Origin: Phytophthora colocasiae
Taxonomy: Eukaryota > Oomycota > Peronosporomycetes > Peronosporales > Peronosporaceae
Length of the DNA: 64,000 nt
NCBI GenBank assembly: GCA_018806915.1
Contig: JAGKQI010000091.1
Span: forward strand, 62,001-126,000
Direction of reading: 5' to 3'
Position numbers and translations under genes: made by a program. The notes beneath the pieces were generated by a model. That model saw only the letters and a program-made list of their open reading frames with translations. It was not told the origin of the DNA and did not search any database. Shown in pieces: positions 1 to 11,088 of this stretch (positions are counted from its first letter, which is position 1; every line of letters begins with the position of its first letter).

Positions 1-1521
1 CCTGACCGAGGCGTTCGTCACGAGATCGACTTAGTTCCCGGAACTAAATACTGCGTGACCCGGCAGTGGCCTCTTCCTAAAGAGCAATGCGATGTCATTG
101 ATGCCTTCTTCCGTGCGAAGCACGCGGCGGGTCTCGTGCGCGAGAGCAAGTCTCCGCATTCCGCGCCAACGTTCTGTGTCAGAAAGCCGAATGGCAAGTG
201 GCGTATCGTTCACGCTTTTAACAAGCTCAACGCTGCGACGATTCCGGCGCAGACGCCGATTCCTAGGAAGGATGTTCTTCAGAACAACATGGTGGGTTGC
301 ACCATGTACAGTGCGCTCGACTTAGTCGATGGCTACTATCAGCTGCTCATGCGAGCCAGTGATATTCCGCTTACAGCGGTAAGCACCCCGAGCGGTATGC
401 TCTGGGAATGGCTCGTCATGCCCCAAGGGCTGTCGAATGCGCCTGCAACGTTCAATCGTCTAGTGACGCAGTTGTTCAGGCCCCTGCGGGCATTCGCACA
501 GACGTACTTTGACGACGTGTTCGTCCACAGTCAGGCCGAACACGGCAAGACTGACGTCGAGGTACACGTGGAACACGTGAGAGCAGTGCTCGAGTGCATG
601 CGCACCAACAAGTTGTACGCCAACGCGGACAAGTGCGTCTTTGGCGCGGAAGAAATCCCTTTCCTAGGGTGCTTCATTGGGAAGCATGGCCTTCGTGCTG
701 ATCCAGCAAAGGTCAAGGCCATTGTGGACTGGCCGGTTCCCTTGAACCAGAAGGACTTGCGTAAGTGGCTGGGCTTGGCCAACTACTTGCACAAGTACAG
801 CGAGAACTACGCTGAGTTGGCTCGGCCACTGACGGATCTCCTTAAGAAGGATGCCGAGTGGGTATGGCGTGCCGAGCACGAGAATGCGTTCACTTGTATC
901 AAGGATAGCCTGCTTCAGGCACCGATACTGGCGTTGCCAGATCCCGATCGTCCATTCATCGTCGTCTGTGACGCCTCGGACTTTGCCATCGGCAGTGCTT
1001 TGCTACAAGCGGACGCCGACGAGCGCGAACGCGTCATTGCGTTTGAGTCTCGGCAGCTCAAAGCTGCTGAGAAGAACTATCCAGTTCATGACAAGGAGCT
1101 ACTTGCGATGAAGTACGCTCTCGTCAAATTCAGGGTTCACCTGCTCGGCTCCAAGCCGTTTGTGATCTACACGGATCATGCGTCACTACGCACAGCGACG
1201 CAGTCGCCTCATCTCTCGCAGAGGATGGCCCGATGGCTCTCCTTCTTTGCGGAGTATAACTTCGAGGTGAAGTACAAGCCTGGCAGGCAGAACGTCCTCG
1301 CTGACGCGTTATCACGTCGCCCGGACTATGAGTTATCTCATGTCACCTCGGTGACGTCGTCCGTGGCGGACATGGTTCGAGCAGCGTACGCTCAGGACGA
1401 CTCTTGTGTCGCGCTGCTTCAAGCTCTAGGGAGCGATGAGTTTAAAGACTCAAAGGTGACTCTGTCACGACGCCTAAAGGCGAGACTCCAACGCTATAGC
1501 CTGGAAGGCGGTCTGCTGTAA
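1..1521 (+). pseudogene. Ty3/gypsy family-1 pol fragment: reverse transcriptase and RNase H
   Basis: The frame is open from the window edge to the TAA at 1519-1521. It holds the reverse transcriptase core, including QGLSNAPATF and the catalytic box YFDD (near 507-518, in TYFDDVFVHS), and then a Ty3-type RNase H with VVCDASDFAIGSALLQ, HDKELLA and YTDHASL. The protein would copy element RNA into cDNA and degrade the RNA strand inside virus-like particles. The fragment matches 4312-5833 of element A almost base for base but keeps the RT frame that A has lost. It stops at the linker before integrase, where the sequence passes directly into an LTR at 1517. The gag, protease and integrase parts are absent, so it is a recombinant remnant and not a working gene. 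Confidence 0.9.
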
Positions 1522-1939
1522 CGGGGATGTTACACGAATGTTTCTCGTTGGTGTGTGACACACGTGGATACATTTATGTGGGTACATAATGGTACGTGAC
1601 ACTCATAGAAACATTTATGTGGGTACATAATGGTGTGGCACACACGAGTAGATACGTAGATGGCCTCAGAGCCTCACGTTGCATTTTGATTAGGATTTAG
1701 TATGTTAGATACTAAATCCGTTACATTTAGGATTAGGACAATAAAGTCAATAAAAATCAGTTTGCATTTTACATAATTAGTGTTAGTTCCTTTATTATAG
1801 GGACACTGATTGTGTGAGTCCCGTATTTAGTGGATTACTTGGTTCTTGTATAGAACCGAAGGCTAGTGCCTTGCAAGCAGGACTCTACGAGTCAACTAAA
1901 CTTCCTCTGTGCGGTGCATACCTACGCAGCCCCGCTGCA
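1517..1939 (+). repeat. 5' LTR of element A
   Basis: Begins TGTAACGGGGATGTTACA and ends CCCCGCTGCA, giving TG...CA ends. Same length as 8514-8936 and nearly identical. The U3-like part contains a repeated segment ending ATTTATGTGGGTACATAATGG (near 1570-1632). The first 18 bases can form a hairpin (TGTAAC/GTTACA). Confidence 0.93.
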
Positions 1940-1941
1940 TC

Positions 1942-1959
1942 TGGTAGCACTCGTAGTCA
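1942..1959 (+). promoter_or_regulatory. Candidate primer binding site of element A
   Basis: TGGTAGCAC starts two bases after the LTR end. A PBS beginning TGG, complementary to a tRNA 3' CCA end, is expected here. The same site follows the LTR of element C at 27007. The tRNA was not identified. Confidence 0.5.
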
Positions 1960-1996
1960 ATCCAACTCCTGAGTTGAAGACTGTTTCTCTGTGAGA

Positions 1997-2968
1997 ATGG
2001 AGCCAGAAGCATACGCTCACTTGACTCCGAGTCAGCAGGACACGCTTAACAAGCTTACGTCCTTGCTGGGCCCTGAAGGTATGGCGCACCTTGCGTCTCA
2101 AGGACCGGAGGCCGTCAACGCGCGCCTCGAGGCATTTGCCTCGTACGAGAACGCTCTCGTCGAGCACATTCAGCGGAATGTAAAAGGGGCCACCCCTGCT
2201 CCGAGAGCTAAGCCCGTCACGCTCAGCGTGAAGACCTTCCACGGGAATGAGGGGGAGAACCTCCTTTTGTGGACCCGAGAGGTTGAAATGGCCATGGGGG
2301 CCGCCATGCTCTAGTTGGAGGGGCAACGCGTGGCGTTTGCCATCTCCAAGCTCGAAGGACGAGCACGAGAATGGGCTTTGACGTCTGGGACGTCGGTAGA
2401 AGCGGCCTTCCCTACTTGGGGCGAGCTAAAAGCCAAGCTCACGCAAGTGTTTGCTCCGCCTAACCAGGCGTATCGCGTGCGGTCACGCTTCCTTGCTTGC
2501 CGACAGGGCAAGAAGGATCTGGTGGACTATGTCCAAGAGCTGCGAACGCTCATCGCCGGCATGGCTGCCGACCCTCTACCCGAGGTGGTCGCCGTGACCG
2601 TCTTCATGGAAGGCTTGCGAGCTGGTGTGGCCAGGACGGAGGCATTCCGTCATAGCCCCCGCAGCTTCGAAGACGCTGTCAGCGTGGCATTGAATGCCGA
2701 ACACAACTTTAAGTTGTCGAGGGTCGGTGCTATCAGCACAGGGTCCGGTGGACCCGAGCCCATGGACCTCAGCTATGCTGAAGATGAGGTAGCTGAGCTA
2801 CGAGCTGCGGTGCAGCGTATGAGCACCCGCCGGTGCTATACATGCGGCAGTCCCTCACACCTGAGGCCCAACTGCCCTCTGCGCAAAGAGCGCGCCGGCC
2901 AAAATGGCCGCAACCCTGCCGCGGGTCCCGCTTTGGGCTCTGCCCAGGGAAACGACGGCTCCCAGTAG
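1997..2968 (+). pseudogene. gag: gag of element A, with an internal amber stop
   Basis: The start is the ATG at 1997 ([13 protein letters not shown]), chosen because the GTG six bases upstream is not a likely eukaryotic start. The frame continues to the TAG at 2966-2968. The protein would form the particle shell: a retrotransposon gag domain (ERALTSGTS-like helical region, then [19 protein letters not shown]) and one CCHC zinc knuckle [14 protein letters not shown] near 2833-2874 for RNA binding. At 2312-2314 the codon CAG of element C is TAG, which cuts the protein after about 106 residues. The frame is otherwise intact. The pol frame begins in the -1 register and overlaps the gag end by over 100 nt. 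Confidence 0.9.
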
Positions 2969-3937
2969 ACGCGGGGCGGTCTACTGGGGAAGAACTGAGT
3001 TCTGCAGTGCGTGAGAGGCACTGGGGCTCAGCCCCGAAGAGCTCCGTGCTCTTGAACACGGAACGTGTGAGCAAGCAGGGCTTGCTGGTCGTCCATGTGG
3101 ACGTGAAGGGCTTCGAGAAGCCGTGGACCATGTTGATCGATTCGGGGGCGTCTGGCAACTACGTCAGACGCTCCACCGTTGAAGGTAGTCAGCAATATGC
3201 TGAGGCGCTTCGAGCGCGAAGAGGTGACACAGTCACAGTCCGTCTAGCGACGGGCGTCCGTGTCACGGTGGCCAAGGTCCCCATGGACCTGCGGCTGAAG
3301 TTCTTGGACTTCGATAGTGTGGAACGCTGCTTGGTCCTGGACCTGGATTCGAGGTATGACCTCATCCTTGGCATGGCGTGGCTGGAGCGCCACGAGCCAT
3401 GGATTGATTGGAGGTCGAAGACCTTAGGTGCTACGCACTTCTCTCCTAGTGGAGCTTTGGCGAGTCATGAACCCACCTCTGCTAGGGAAGCAGAAGCGCT
3501 AGTGGCGCGAGCATCGAGCCGAGTCGGCTATGATGCTGGAGGTCGGTGTGTCCGAGCTGGTGGACAGCACCGAGTGTGAGGACCGCAGTCCTGTTGAGCG
3601 CGTAGCGCTGGTTGACAGTGAGTCAACGGGTGGGCAGAGCCCACGTAATCCCTGTGGGGCGGCACGTACTCCGCCGAGCGATACTGGTCGTGGACCAAGT
3701 CGATCGCTGAATGTCTCTGACATTGGACCAGCTACGGTCATTGATTGTGCAGCGACACGTACTCCGCTGAGCGACATCGGTAATCGACCGAGTAGGTCGC
3801 TGAGTGTCTCCGACACTGGGCCTGGTGAGGCCGAAACTTGTGCGACGGCACGTACCCGTCGAGTGGACGTTCGACGGCTAGACGACGACGTCGTAAGGCC
3901 CTATGGGCGAGACGCTCTGCGTCTGAGTCGTCCGTGA
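2833..3937 (+). pseudogene. Element A aspartic protease and pol linker
   Basis: The retropepsin domain has the active site DSGASGNYV (near 3139-3165) and the downstream ILGMAWLERH, as in Ty3 proteases that cut Gag-Pol. The frame is -1 to gag and overlaps its end. Compared with element C, A has one extra G near 3487, which shifts the reading frame, and one missing base near 3862, which restores it; the segment 3530-3937 is therefore read in another frame. The linker after the protease has repeated ARTPPSDTGRGPS-like stretches (about 75-90 nt period in C), low in complexity and of unknown role. Known: such linkers vary in Ty3 elements. Inferred: no active protease fusion can be made without frameshift correction. 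Confidence 0.85.
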
Positions 3938-5830
3938 CGCCAAGTGTCAACGCACAGGAGGGCTGTGGGCAGCTATACACTCTGGTCGATGGAGTGGACG
4001 GCGGTGCCGAAGGCAGCGCCCGGCTGGACAGACTGCCGAGCGTCGACAAACTCCTTGAGTTAGAGGAGATGTCGTTCGCCGACTTTGGCGATGCCTTGAA
4101 GGCTGGCGAACTCGCCGAGGTGGTCATCGTTCGACCTGAAGAAGAGTTAAACTCATCGTCCCTCGTTGACGAGTCCGTCTTGGCCGCGGTCAAGAAGGCG
4201 TTGAACGCCAGGAGTGGATCGGAGATCCTCAAGAACCCCTCGGATCCCTTCTACTCCTTGCTGAAGGAATATGGAGACGTTGTCTCGAAGGAACCACCGA
4301 GTGGTCTGCCTCCTGACCGAGGCGTTCGTCACGAGATCGACTTAGTTCCCGGAACTAAATACTGCGTGACCCGGCAGTGGCCTCTTCCTAAAGAGCAATG
4401 CGATGTCATTGATGCCTTCTTCCGTGCGAAGCACGCGGCGGGTCTCCTGCGCGAGAGCAAGTCTCCGCACTCCGCGCCAACGTTCTGTGTCAGAAAGCCG
4501 AATGGCAAGTGGCGTATCGTTCACGCTTTTAACAAGCTCAACGCTGCGACGATTCCGGCGCAGACGCCGATTCCTAGGAAGGATGTTCTTCAGAACAACA
4601 TGGTGGGTTGCACCATGTACAGTGCGCTCGACTTAGTCGATGGCTACTATCAGCTGCTCATGCGAGCCAGTGATATTCCGCTTACAGCGGTAAGCACCCC
4701 GAGCGGTATGCGTTTCGGGAATGGCTCGTCATGCCCCAAGGGCTGTCGAATGCGCCTGCAACGTTCAATCGTCTAGTGACGCAGTTGTTCAGGCCCCTGT
4801 GGGCATTCGCACAGACGGACTTTGACGACGTGTTCGTCCACAGTCAGGCCGAACACGGCAAGACTGACGTCGAGGTACACGTGGAACACGTGAGAGCAGT
4901 GCTCGAGTGCATGCGCACCAACAAGTTGTACGCCAACGCGGACAAGTGCGTCTTTGGCGCGGAAGAAATCCCCTTCCTAGGGTGCTTCATTGGGAAGCAT
5001 GGCCTTCGTGCTGATCCAGCAAAGGTCAAGGCCATTGTGGACTGGCCGGTTCCCTTGAACCAGAAGGACTTGCGTAAGTGGCTGGGCTTGGCCAACTACT
5101 TGCACAAGTACAGCGAGAACTACGCTGAGTTGGCTCGGCCACTGACGGATCTCCTTAAGAAGGATGCCGAGTGGGTATGGCGTGCCGAGCACGAGAATGC
5201 GTTCACTTGTATCAAGGATAGCCTGCTTCAGGCACCGATACTGGCGTTGCCAGATCCCGATCGTCCATTCATCGTCGTCTGTGACGCCTCGGACTTTGCC
5301 ATCGGCAGTGCTTTGCTACAAGCGGACGCCGACGAGCGCGAACGCGTCATTGCGTTTGAGTCTCGGCAGCTCAAAGCTGCTGAGAAGAACTATCCAGTTC
5401 ATGACAAGGAGCTACTTGCGATGAAGTACGCTCTCGTCAAATTCAGGGTTCACCTGCTCGGCTCCAAGCCGTTTGTGATCTACACGGATCATGCGTCACT
5501 ACGCACAGCGACGCAGTCGCCTCATCTCTCGCAGAGGATGGCCCGATGGCTCTCCTTCTTTGCGGAGTATAACTTCGAGGTGAAGTACAAGCCTGGCAGG
5601 CAGAACGTCCTCGCTGACGCGTTATCACGTCGCCCGGAGTATGAGTTATCTCATGTCACCTCGGTGACGTCGTCCGTGACGGACATGGTTCGAGCAGCGT
5701 ACGCTCAGGATGACTCTTGTGTCGCGCTGCTGCAAGCTCTAGGGAGCGATGAGTTTAAGGACTCAAAGGTGACTCTGTCACGACGCCTAAAGGCGAGACT
5801 TCAACGCTATAGTCTGGAAGGCGGTCTGCT
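3838..5830 (+). pseudogene. Element A reverse transcriptase and RNase H, frameshifted
   Basis: The N-terminal part (3838-4776) is in the pol frame up to 4709, where A reads GGTATGCGTTTCGGG against GGTATGCTCTGGG in the two sister copies. The extra base breaks RT in the palm, and reading resumes in the next frame (4731 onward). In that frame the catalytic box is DFDD: the Tyr of YFDD seen at 507 and in element C is an Asp codon (GAC for TAC) near 4817. RNase H (VVCDASDFAIGSALLQ, HDKELLA, YTDHASLRTA) is uninterrupted. A normal enzyme needs the aromatic residue next to the metal-binding Asp pair, so this copy would be weak or dead even without the frameshift. Confidence 0.9.
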
Positions 5831-7602
5831 GTACTACAGCACGGGTCAGAATGACCCACCACGTGTGGTGGTTCCTCACGATGAGGACCTGAAGTATCGT
5901 ATCCTCTATGAGGCCCACGACACGCCAACAAGCGGCCACCTCGGTCGCGAGAAGACGTACGGCTCGGTGAGCTCCATGTACTGGTGGCCGAAGATGTACA
6001 AGTGGGTCAGCACATATGTGCGCACGTGCGAGACGTGTCAGCGGGTTAAACCCTCGCCGCATGCGGCTGCGCCTTTGGCGAGCTTACCTGTACCCTCTGG
6101 GTGTTGGCAGTCCATGAGTATGGACTTCGTGTTTGGCCTGCCGAAGGATACGGCAGGCAACACGGGCGTTGTGGTCTTTGTTGACCGTCTGAGCAAGATG
6201 GCTCATCTAGCGGCTGTGCCGGACACCGTCGATGGTGCTGGTACAGCGACGATCTTCATCGATCGGGTCTTCCGCCAACATGGGCTGCCTGAGACCATTG
6301 TCTCGGATCGAGATCCCCGTTTCACGGGTCACTTCTGGACGTCCGTCTTCAAGGTGCTGGGCACTCGACTGGACATGTCCACGGCGGACCATCCGCAGAC
6401 CGACGGTCAGACCGAACGCGTGAACCGCGTTCTGGAGGACATCCTCCGCAGCGTATGCGCTGAAACGCCGAAGCGTTGGAGCGCTATGCTCCCTCTCGTT
6501 GAGTTCTCAATGAACAACGCGGTGCATGCCTCGACAGGCTTCACCCCGTTCTACGTGAACGGCCTTGCGCATCCGCGCGTCCCGCTCACTCCGCCACGCG
6601 GTAGCCTTGGGCTTGGTGGGGGAGCGGCTGTGCCGTCGCTCGACTCCGAGCTTGCTGATTGATGTCAGCCCCCTTGCTGTTCGCAAGCAAGTCGGTGACT
6701 TCCTCTCGATGAGGCTTAGCGTCTTACGCCGTGTGCGTGACGCAATGGCTGAAAGCCAAGATGTTCAAAAGGAACAAGCTGATGCCAAAGGCAGAGGCAA
6801 TGTGTGGGAATTTAAGGTCGGTGACCAAGTTTTATTAAACGCTAAGAACCTACCTACACATGCAGTGTCGAGTGTCTTTAAGACGAAATTACGTCCGCGC
6901 TTCATCGGACCGTTTACGGTCGTGGCCAAGAGGGGCCTGGCATACACGCTTGACTTGCCAAAGCGTATGCGAACACATCCTGTGTTCTACGTGGGCTTGC
7001 TTAAGCCATATCGGGATCCTGCTCTTGTGAGTTCCGAGGCGCTGGCGCCGAGTCGGACGAAGGCTGCACGACAGCAGGTGGCAGAGCCACAGGAGGTTGC
7101 ATCCGAACCAACAGGTCTTGTCGATCCGGAGCAACGTGATGCTCGAGGTCATAGACCCGCTGATGCAGCACCAGAGGCGACTCAGACCGGTCCCCGCGAC
7201 TCTAGGTCTCCTCGAGACCAGTCGCTAAGCGATGGGTCGGATGACCGACGTGGTGGTCGTGCTCCTTCACCGAGCCGACGCGGGTCTGCAAGCAATGCAG
7301 CGCGTCTACACTCGCAGCGCGAGAACCCATCGACCGCTCGTCCTCCTCCTGCTCTGCTCGATGAGCAAGGTGAGCTTTACTATCACGTGGATCGCCTGAT
7401 GGCGCGGCGTCGTCGCCAAGGACACAACCAGTATCTGGTAAAGTGGCGAGGTTAACCTCACTCACAGAACTCGTGGGAGTTTGAGGTGCCACTACGGCAG
7501 GATTGCCCCGACGTCGTTGACGCGTATGATCGTGCACACCCGGTGTCAGACCGCCCGGTGGGCGTGCGACGGAGTCGCCGGGTGCCAAGCACCTCCCACT
7601 AA
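5831..7602 (+). pseudogene. Element A integrase and chromodomain
   Basis: Integrase would insert the cDNA. The zinc domain is visible (HDTPTSGHLGREKT ... CETCQRVK), followed by the DDE core: SMDFVFGLPKD, VSDRDPRFTGHFW and TERVNRVLED. A 4-base duplication (TGAT) at about 6657-6664 stops the frame at 6662; element B lacks it. Reading continues in the next frame through the GPFTVV / VFYVGLLKPYRD region, a long low-complexity linker and a chromodomain (YYHVDRLMARR, YLVKWRG, NSWEFE). The chromodomain has a TAA at 7453-7455 directly after WRG where element B encodes Tyr. Without it the frame would run to the TAA at 7600-7602. Chromodomains steer integration to chromatin marks, so the stop should remove targeting. 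Confidence 0.88.
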
Positions 7603-8497
7603 GGTGGGAGTCCACAGGGTCGTTGCTGAGCTCAGGCTCTGACCCGTAGCTGCAATACCTGCAGCGAGCACGTCGGTGCCATCGACGTGGCATCGAATGC
7701 TCAAACTGCAAGCGCAGTAGAACTACATGCGCCTCGCGCGCGTGTTTCAAGGGTCTTTGACCCTTTAACAACACTGGCCTATGGCCCGGAGCTTCGCGAT
7801 CATGAAGCGAAGATGGTTCGTGATGAACAACCGTCTTAATGACGTTCTGTCTAAACGGCAAGTGGTGATGGAAACGGATTCTATCCGATCACCTGACGCT
7901 AGAAGCGTTCAATGGGTATGTCTATGTCATGAGGCACTGTGGATGCCAGGGATGCCAATGCATTGGACCCCGCATGCTGCATAGCAGTAGGAGGTAGTTA
8001 AGCTCCTCCTGAGCGACAGCTTAGCTGTCTGGTGCTCGTTGTCGTGTCTACGACTGTGCTGAGCACGTGTATTCACAAGACACAGTGTCTGTGACACATT
8101 GTGGCTCTTGCGCCCGCTTCAAGGACAACTTGGGCATCAAGCCCTGCACACAGTGCTCATCCGAGGGTCACATTAACAGTGAAGCGAGTGGGCCCCACTG
8201 CTGTGTGGTTCGTGGAACCGTTGGTAGCCTGGAAGGCTTGCCCTGTGGATCACTGATCCAGTAGTATCATAGATACGCCACCTGTGGCCTTCTTTCCATG
8301 CCCGTAGAGCCCCTTGACTCGAGCCAGTAGGCTCCTATGCTTGGAAAGCATTAGGCCCAAGTGTGTGCCAAGTGGCATCGCGTGCGGAGGCGTGTAACAC
8401 GCACGAGAGACAGCGCCGTCCGCGCAAGGTAAGGTGCCGTGGCCATCGGCCGATAATCGCGTCGTGTGTTTACACTTTCCGGATACGGTATCCGGAA
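7603..8497 (+). other. Element A region between pol and 3' LTR, with Cys-pair motifs
   Basis: About 0.9 kb with no intact conserved gene. Three stretches in different frames encode cysteine clusters: ECSNCKRSRTTC (near 7698), RHCGCQGCQCIG (near 7932) and an open segment 8025-8264 with CRVYDCAEHV, HCGSCARF and CTQCSSEGH. The same region occurs in element C, split by piggyBac. It may be a decayed zinc-binding accessory ORF, or chance; there is no ATG at the edge of 8025-8264. Confidence 0.35.
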
Positions 8498-8513
8498 TCT
8501 TGGTGGGGGAGAT
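8498..8513 (+). promoter_or_regulatory. Polypurine tract of element A
   Basis: TCTTGGTGGGGGAGAT directly precedes the LTR. A purine run at this point primes plus-strand DNA synthesis in LTR elements. B (GGTGGGGGAGGG before 12496) and C have the same layout. Confidence 0.7.
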
Positions 8514-8936
8514 TGTAACGGGGATGTTACACGAATGTTTCTCGTTGGTGTGTGACACACGTGGATACATTTATGTGGGTACATAATGGTACGTGACACT
8601 CATAGAAACATTTATGTGGGTACATAATGGTGTGGCACACACGAGTAGATACGTAGATGGCCTCAGAGCCTCACGTTGCATTTTGATTAGGATTTAGTAT
8701 GTTAGATACTAAATCCGTTACATTTAGGATCAGGGCAATAAAGTCAATAAAAATCAGTTTGCATTTTACATAATTAGTGTTAGTTCCTTTATTATAGGGA
8801 CGCTGATTGTGTGAGTCCCGTATTTAGTGGACTACTTGGTTCTTGTATAGAACCGAAGGCTAGTGCCTTGCAAGCAGGACTCTACGAGTCAACTAAACTT
8901 CCTCTGTGCGGTGCACACCTACGCAGCCCCGCTGCA
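8514..8936 (+). repeat. 3' LTR of element A
   Basis: TGTAACGGGG...CCCCGCTGCA, 423 bp, nearly identical to 1517-1939. The right edge is followed at once by RNase H coding sequence (CTCAAGGCTGCTGAG), so this LTR also borders the 5'-truncated element B. Confidence 0.93.
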
Positions 8937-11088
8937 GCTCAAGGCTGCTGAGAAGAACTATCCAGTTCATGAAGGAGCTACTTGCGATGAAGTACGCTCT
9001 CGTCAAATTCAGGGTTCACCTGCTCGGCTCCAAGCCGTAGTGATCTACACGGATCATGCGTCACTACGCACAGCGACGCAGTCGCCTCACCTCTCGCAGA
9101 GGATGGCCCGATGGCTCTCCTTCTTTGCGGAGTATAACTTCGAGGTGAAGTACAAGCCTGGCAGGCAGAACGTCCTCGCTGACGCGTTATCACGTCGCCC
9201 GGAGTATGAGTTATCTCATGTCACCTCGGTGACGTCGTCCGTGACGGACATGGTTCGAGCAGCGTACGCTCAGGATGACTCTTGTGTCGCGCTGCTGCAA
9301 GCTCTAGGGAGCGATGAGTTTAAGGACTCAAAGGTGACTCTGTCACGACGCCTAAAGGCGAGACTTCAACGCTATAGTCTGGAAGGCGGTCTGCTGTACT
9401 ACAGCACGGGTCAGAATGACCCACCACGTGTGGTGGTTCCTCACGATGAGGACCTGAAGTATCGTATCCTCTATGAGGCCCACGACACGCCAACAAGCGG
9501 CCGCCACGGTCGCGAGAAGACGTACGGCTCGGTGAGCTCCATGTACGGGTGGCCGAAGATGTACAAGTGGGTCAGCACATATGTGCACACGTGCGAGACG
9601 TGTCAGCGGGTTAAACTCTCGCCGCATGCGGCAGCGCCTTTGGCGAGCTTGCCTGTACCCTCTGGGTGTTGGCAGTCCATGAGTATGGACTTCGTGTTTG
9701 GCCTGCCGAAGGATACGGCAGGCAACACGGGCGTTGTGGTCTTTGTTGACCGTCTGAGCAAGATGGCTCACCTAGCGGCTGTGCCGGACACCGTCGATGG
9801 CGCTGGTACAGCGACGATCTTTATCGATCGGGTCTTCCGCCAGCATGGGCTGCCAGAGACCATTGTCTCGGATCGAGACCCCCGTTTCACGGGTCACTTC
9901 TGGACGTCCGTGTTCAAAGTACTTGGCACTCGACTGGACATGTCCACGGCGGATCATCCGCAGACCGACGGTCAGACTGAACGCGTGAACCGCGTCCTGG
10001 AGGACATCCTCCGCAGCGTATGCGCTGAAACGCCGAAGCGTTGGAGCGCTATGCTCCCTCTCGTTGAGTTCTCCATGAACAATGCGGTGCATGCCTCGAC
10101 AGGCTTCACCCCGTTCTACGTGAGCGGCCTTGCGCATCCGCGCGTCCCGCTCACTCCGCCACGCGGTAGCCTTGGGCTTGGTGGGGGAGAGGCTGTGCCG
10201 TCGCTCGACTCCGAGCTTGCTGATGTCAGCCCCCTTGCTGTTCGCAAGCAAGTCGGTGACTTCCTCTCGATGAGGCTTAGCGTCTTACGCCGTGTGCGTG
10301 ACGCAATGGCTGAAAGCCAAGATGTTCAAAAGGAACAAGCTGATGCCAAAGGCAGAGGCAATGTGTGGGAATTTAAGGTCGGTGACCAAGTTTTATTAAA
10401 CGCTAAGAACCTACCTACACATGCAGTGTCGAGTGTCTTTAAGACGAAATTACGTCCGCGCTTCATCGGACCGTTTACGGTCGTGGCCAAGAGGGGCCTG
10501 GCATACACGCTTGACTTGCCAAAGCGTATGCGAACACATCCTGTGTTCTACGTGGGCTTGCTTAAGCCATATCGGGACCCTGCTGGGGTGAGCGCGGAGG
10601 CGCTGGCGCCGACGACACGCGCCCAGGCTTCGTCATCTGCAGTAGCAACGTCACCTGACCCCGTAGCTCAGCGAGCTGAAGCTCCTGCTGGTGCAGGCGA
10701 GCAGTCAGGGACTGAGGACCTTCGAGCCAAGCCATCCGGCTTTCAATCTCCTCCATGTCATGAGCGAGACGGGCTTGCGAATGCCAAACGCTCTCCATGT
10801 TCCCCTGAAGAGACTGAGTCTGACTCTGGAGAGTACCGATCGAGCGATCGAGTTGATACCAGGCGCGCTGCGACAAATAGCGCTCATCACACTCATCGAG
10901 TATCGCATCCCGCAGCGAATCGGCCTCCTCCGCCGTTGCTCGATGAGCAGGGGACTCCCCACTACCACGTGGAGCGCCTGATGGCGCGGCGTCGCCACCG
11001 TAGTCAAAACCAGTATCTGGTGAAGTGGCGTGGGTATCCTCATTCCCAAAACTCGTGGGAGTTTGAAGGGCCTCTGAGGCAGGCCTGA
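8937..11088 (+). CDS. Element B RNase H (partial), integrase and chromodomain
   Basis: An open frame with no start of its own; it reads in from the upstream LTR. RNase H begins at LKAAEKNYPVH. A 2-nt loss near 8972 and another small change near 9039 put about 20 residues out of frame and then restore it. Integrase is complete in the core: SMDFVFGLPKD, VSDRDPRFTGHFW, TERVNRVLED. In the zinc domain the second His is displaced (GRHGREKT for GHLGREKT in A). The chromodomain is intact here (YHVERLMARR, YLVKWRGYPHSQNSWEFE), without the stop seen in A and C. The frame ends early at 11086-11088 because of a small deletion compared with A. The linker from about 10590 to 10930 differs from A and is also open on the other strand. 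Confidence 0.85.

Larger units (their letters stand above)
1517..8936 (+). mobile_element. Ty3/gypsy element A (family 1, chromodomain type), both LTRs present
   Basis: Two 423-bp LTRs (1517-1939, 8514-8936) enclose gag, protease, RT, RNase H, integrase and a chromodomain in the usual Ty3 order. No 5-bp target duplication is visible: the left flank is pol (ends TCTGC) and the right flank is RNase H sequence (starts CTCAA). A is close to element C at 26583-37936. It carries a gag nonsense codon, at least four frameshifts and a chromodomain stop, so it is not autonomous. Confidence 0.93.

Noticed and set aside
2833..2968. A programmed -1 frameshift between gag and pol of family 1
   Set aside because: The overlap and register fit, but no slippery heptamer conserved between A and C was found, so no site is claimed.
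7202..7861. A 219-codon antisense frame in element A, like that of B
   Set aside because: It lies mostly opposite the chromodomain and linker, has no coiled coil or ordered composition and stops within the 3' region. Probably a shadow frame.
9039..9044. A stop codon (TAG) in RNase H of element B
   Set aside because: In the frame actually open through this stretch the TAG is not in register; a nearby 2-nt loss shifts and then restores reading.
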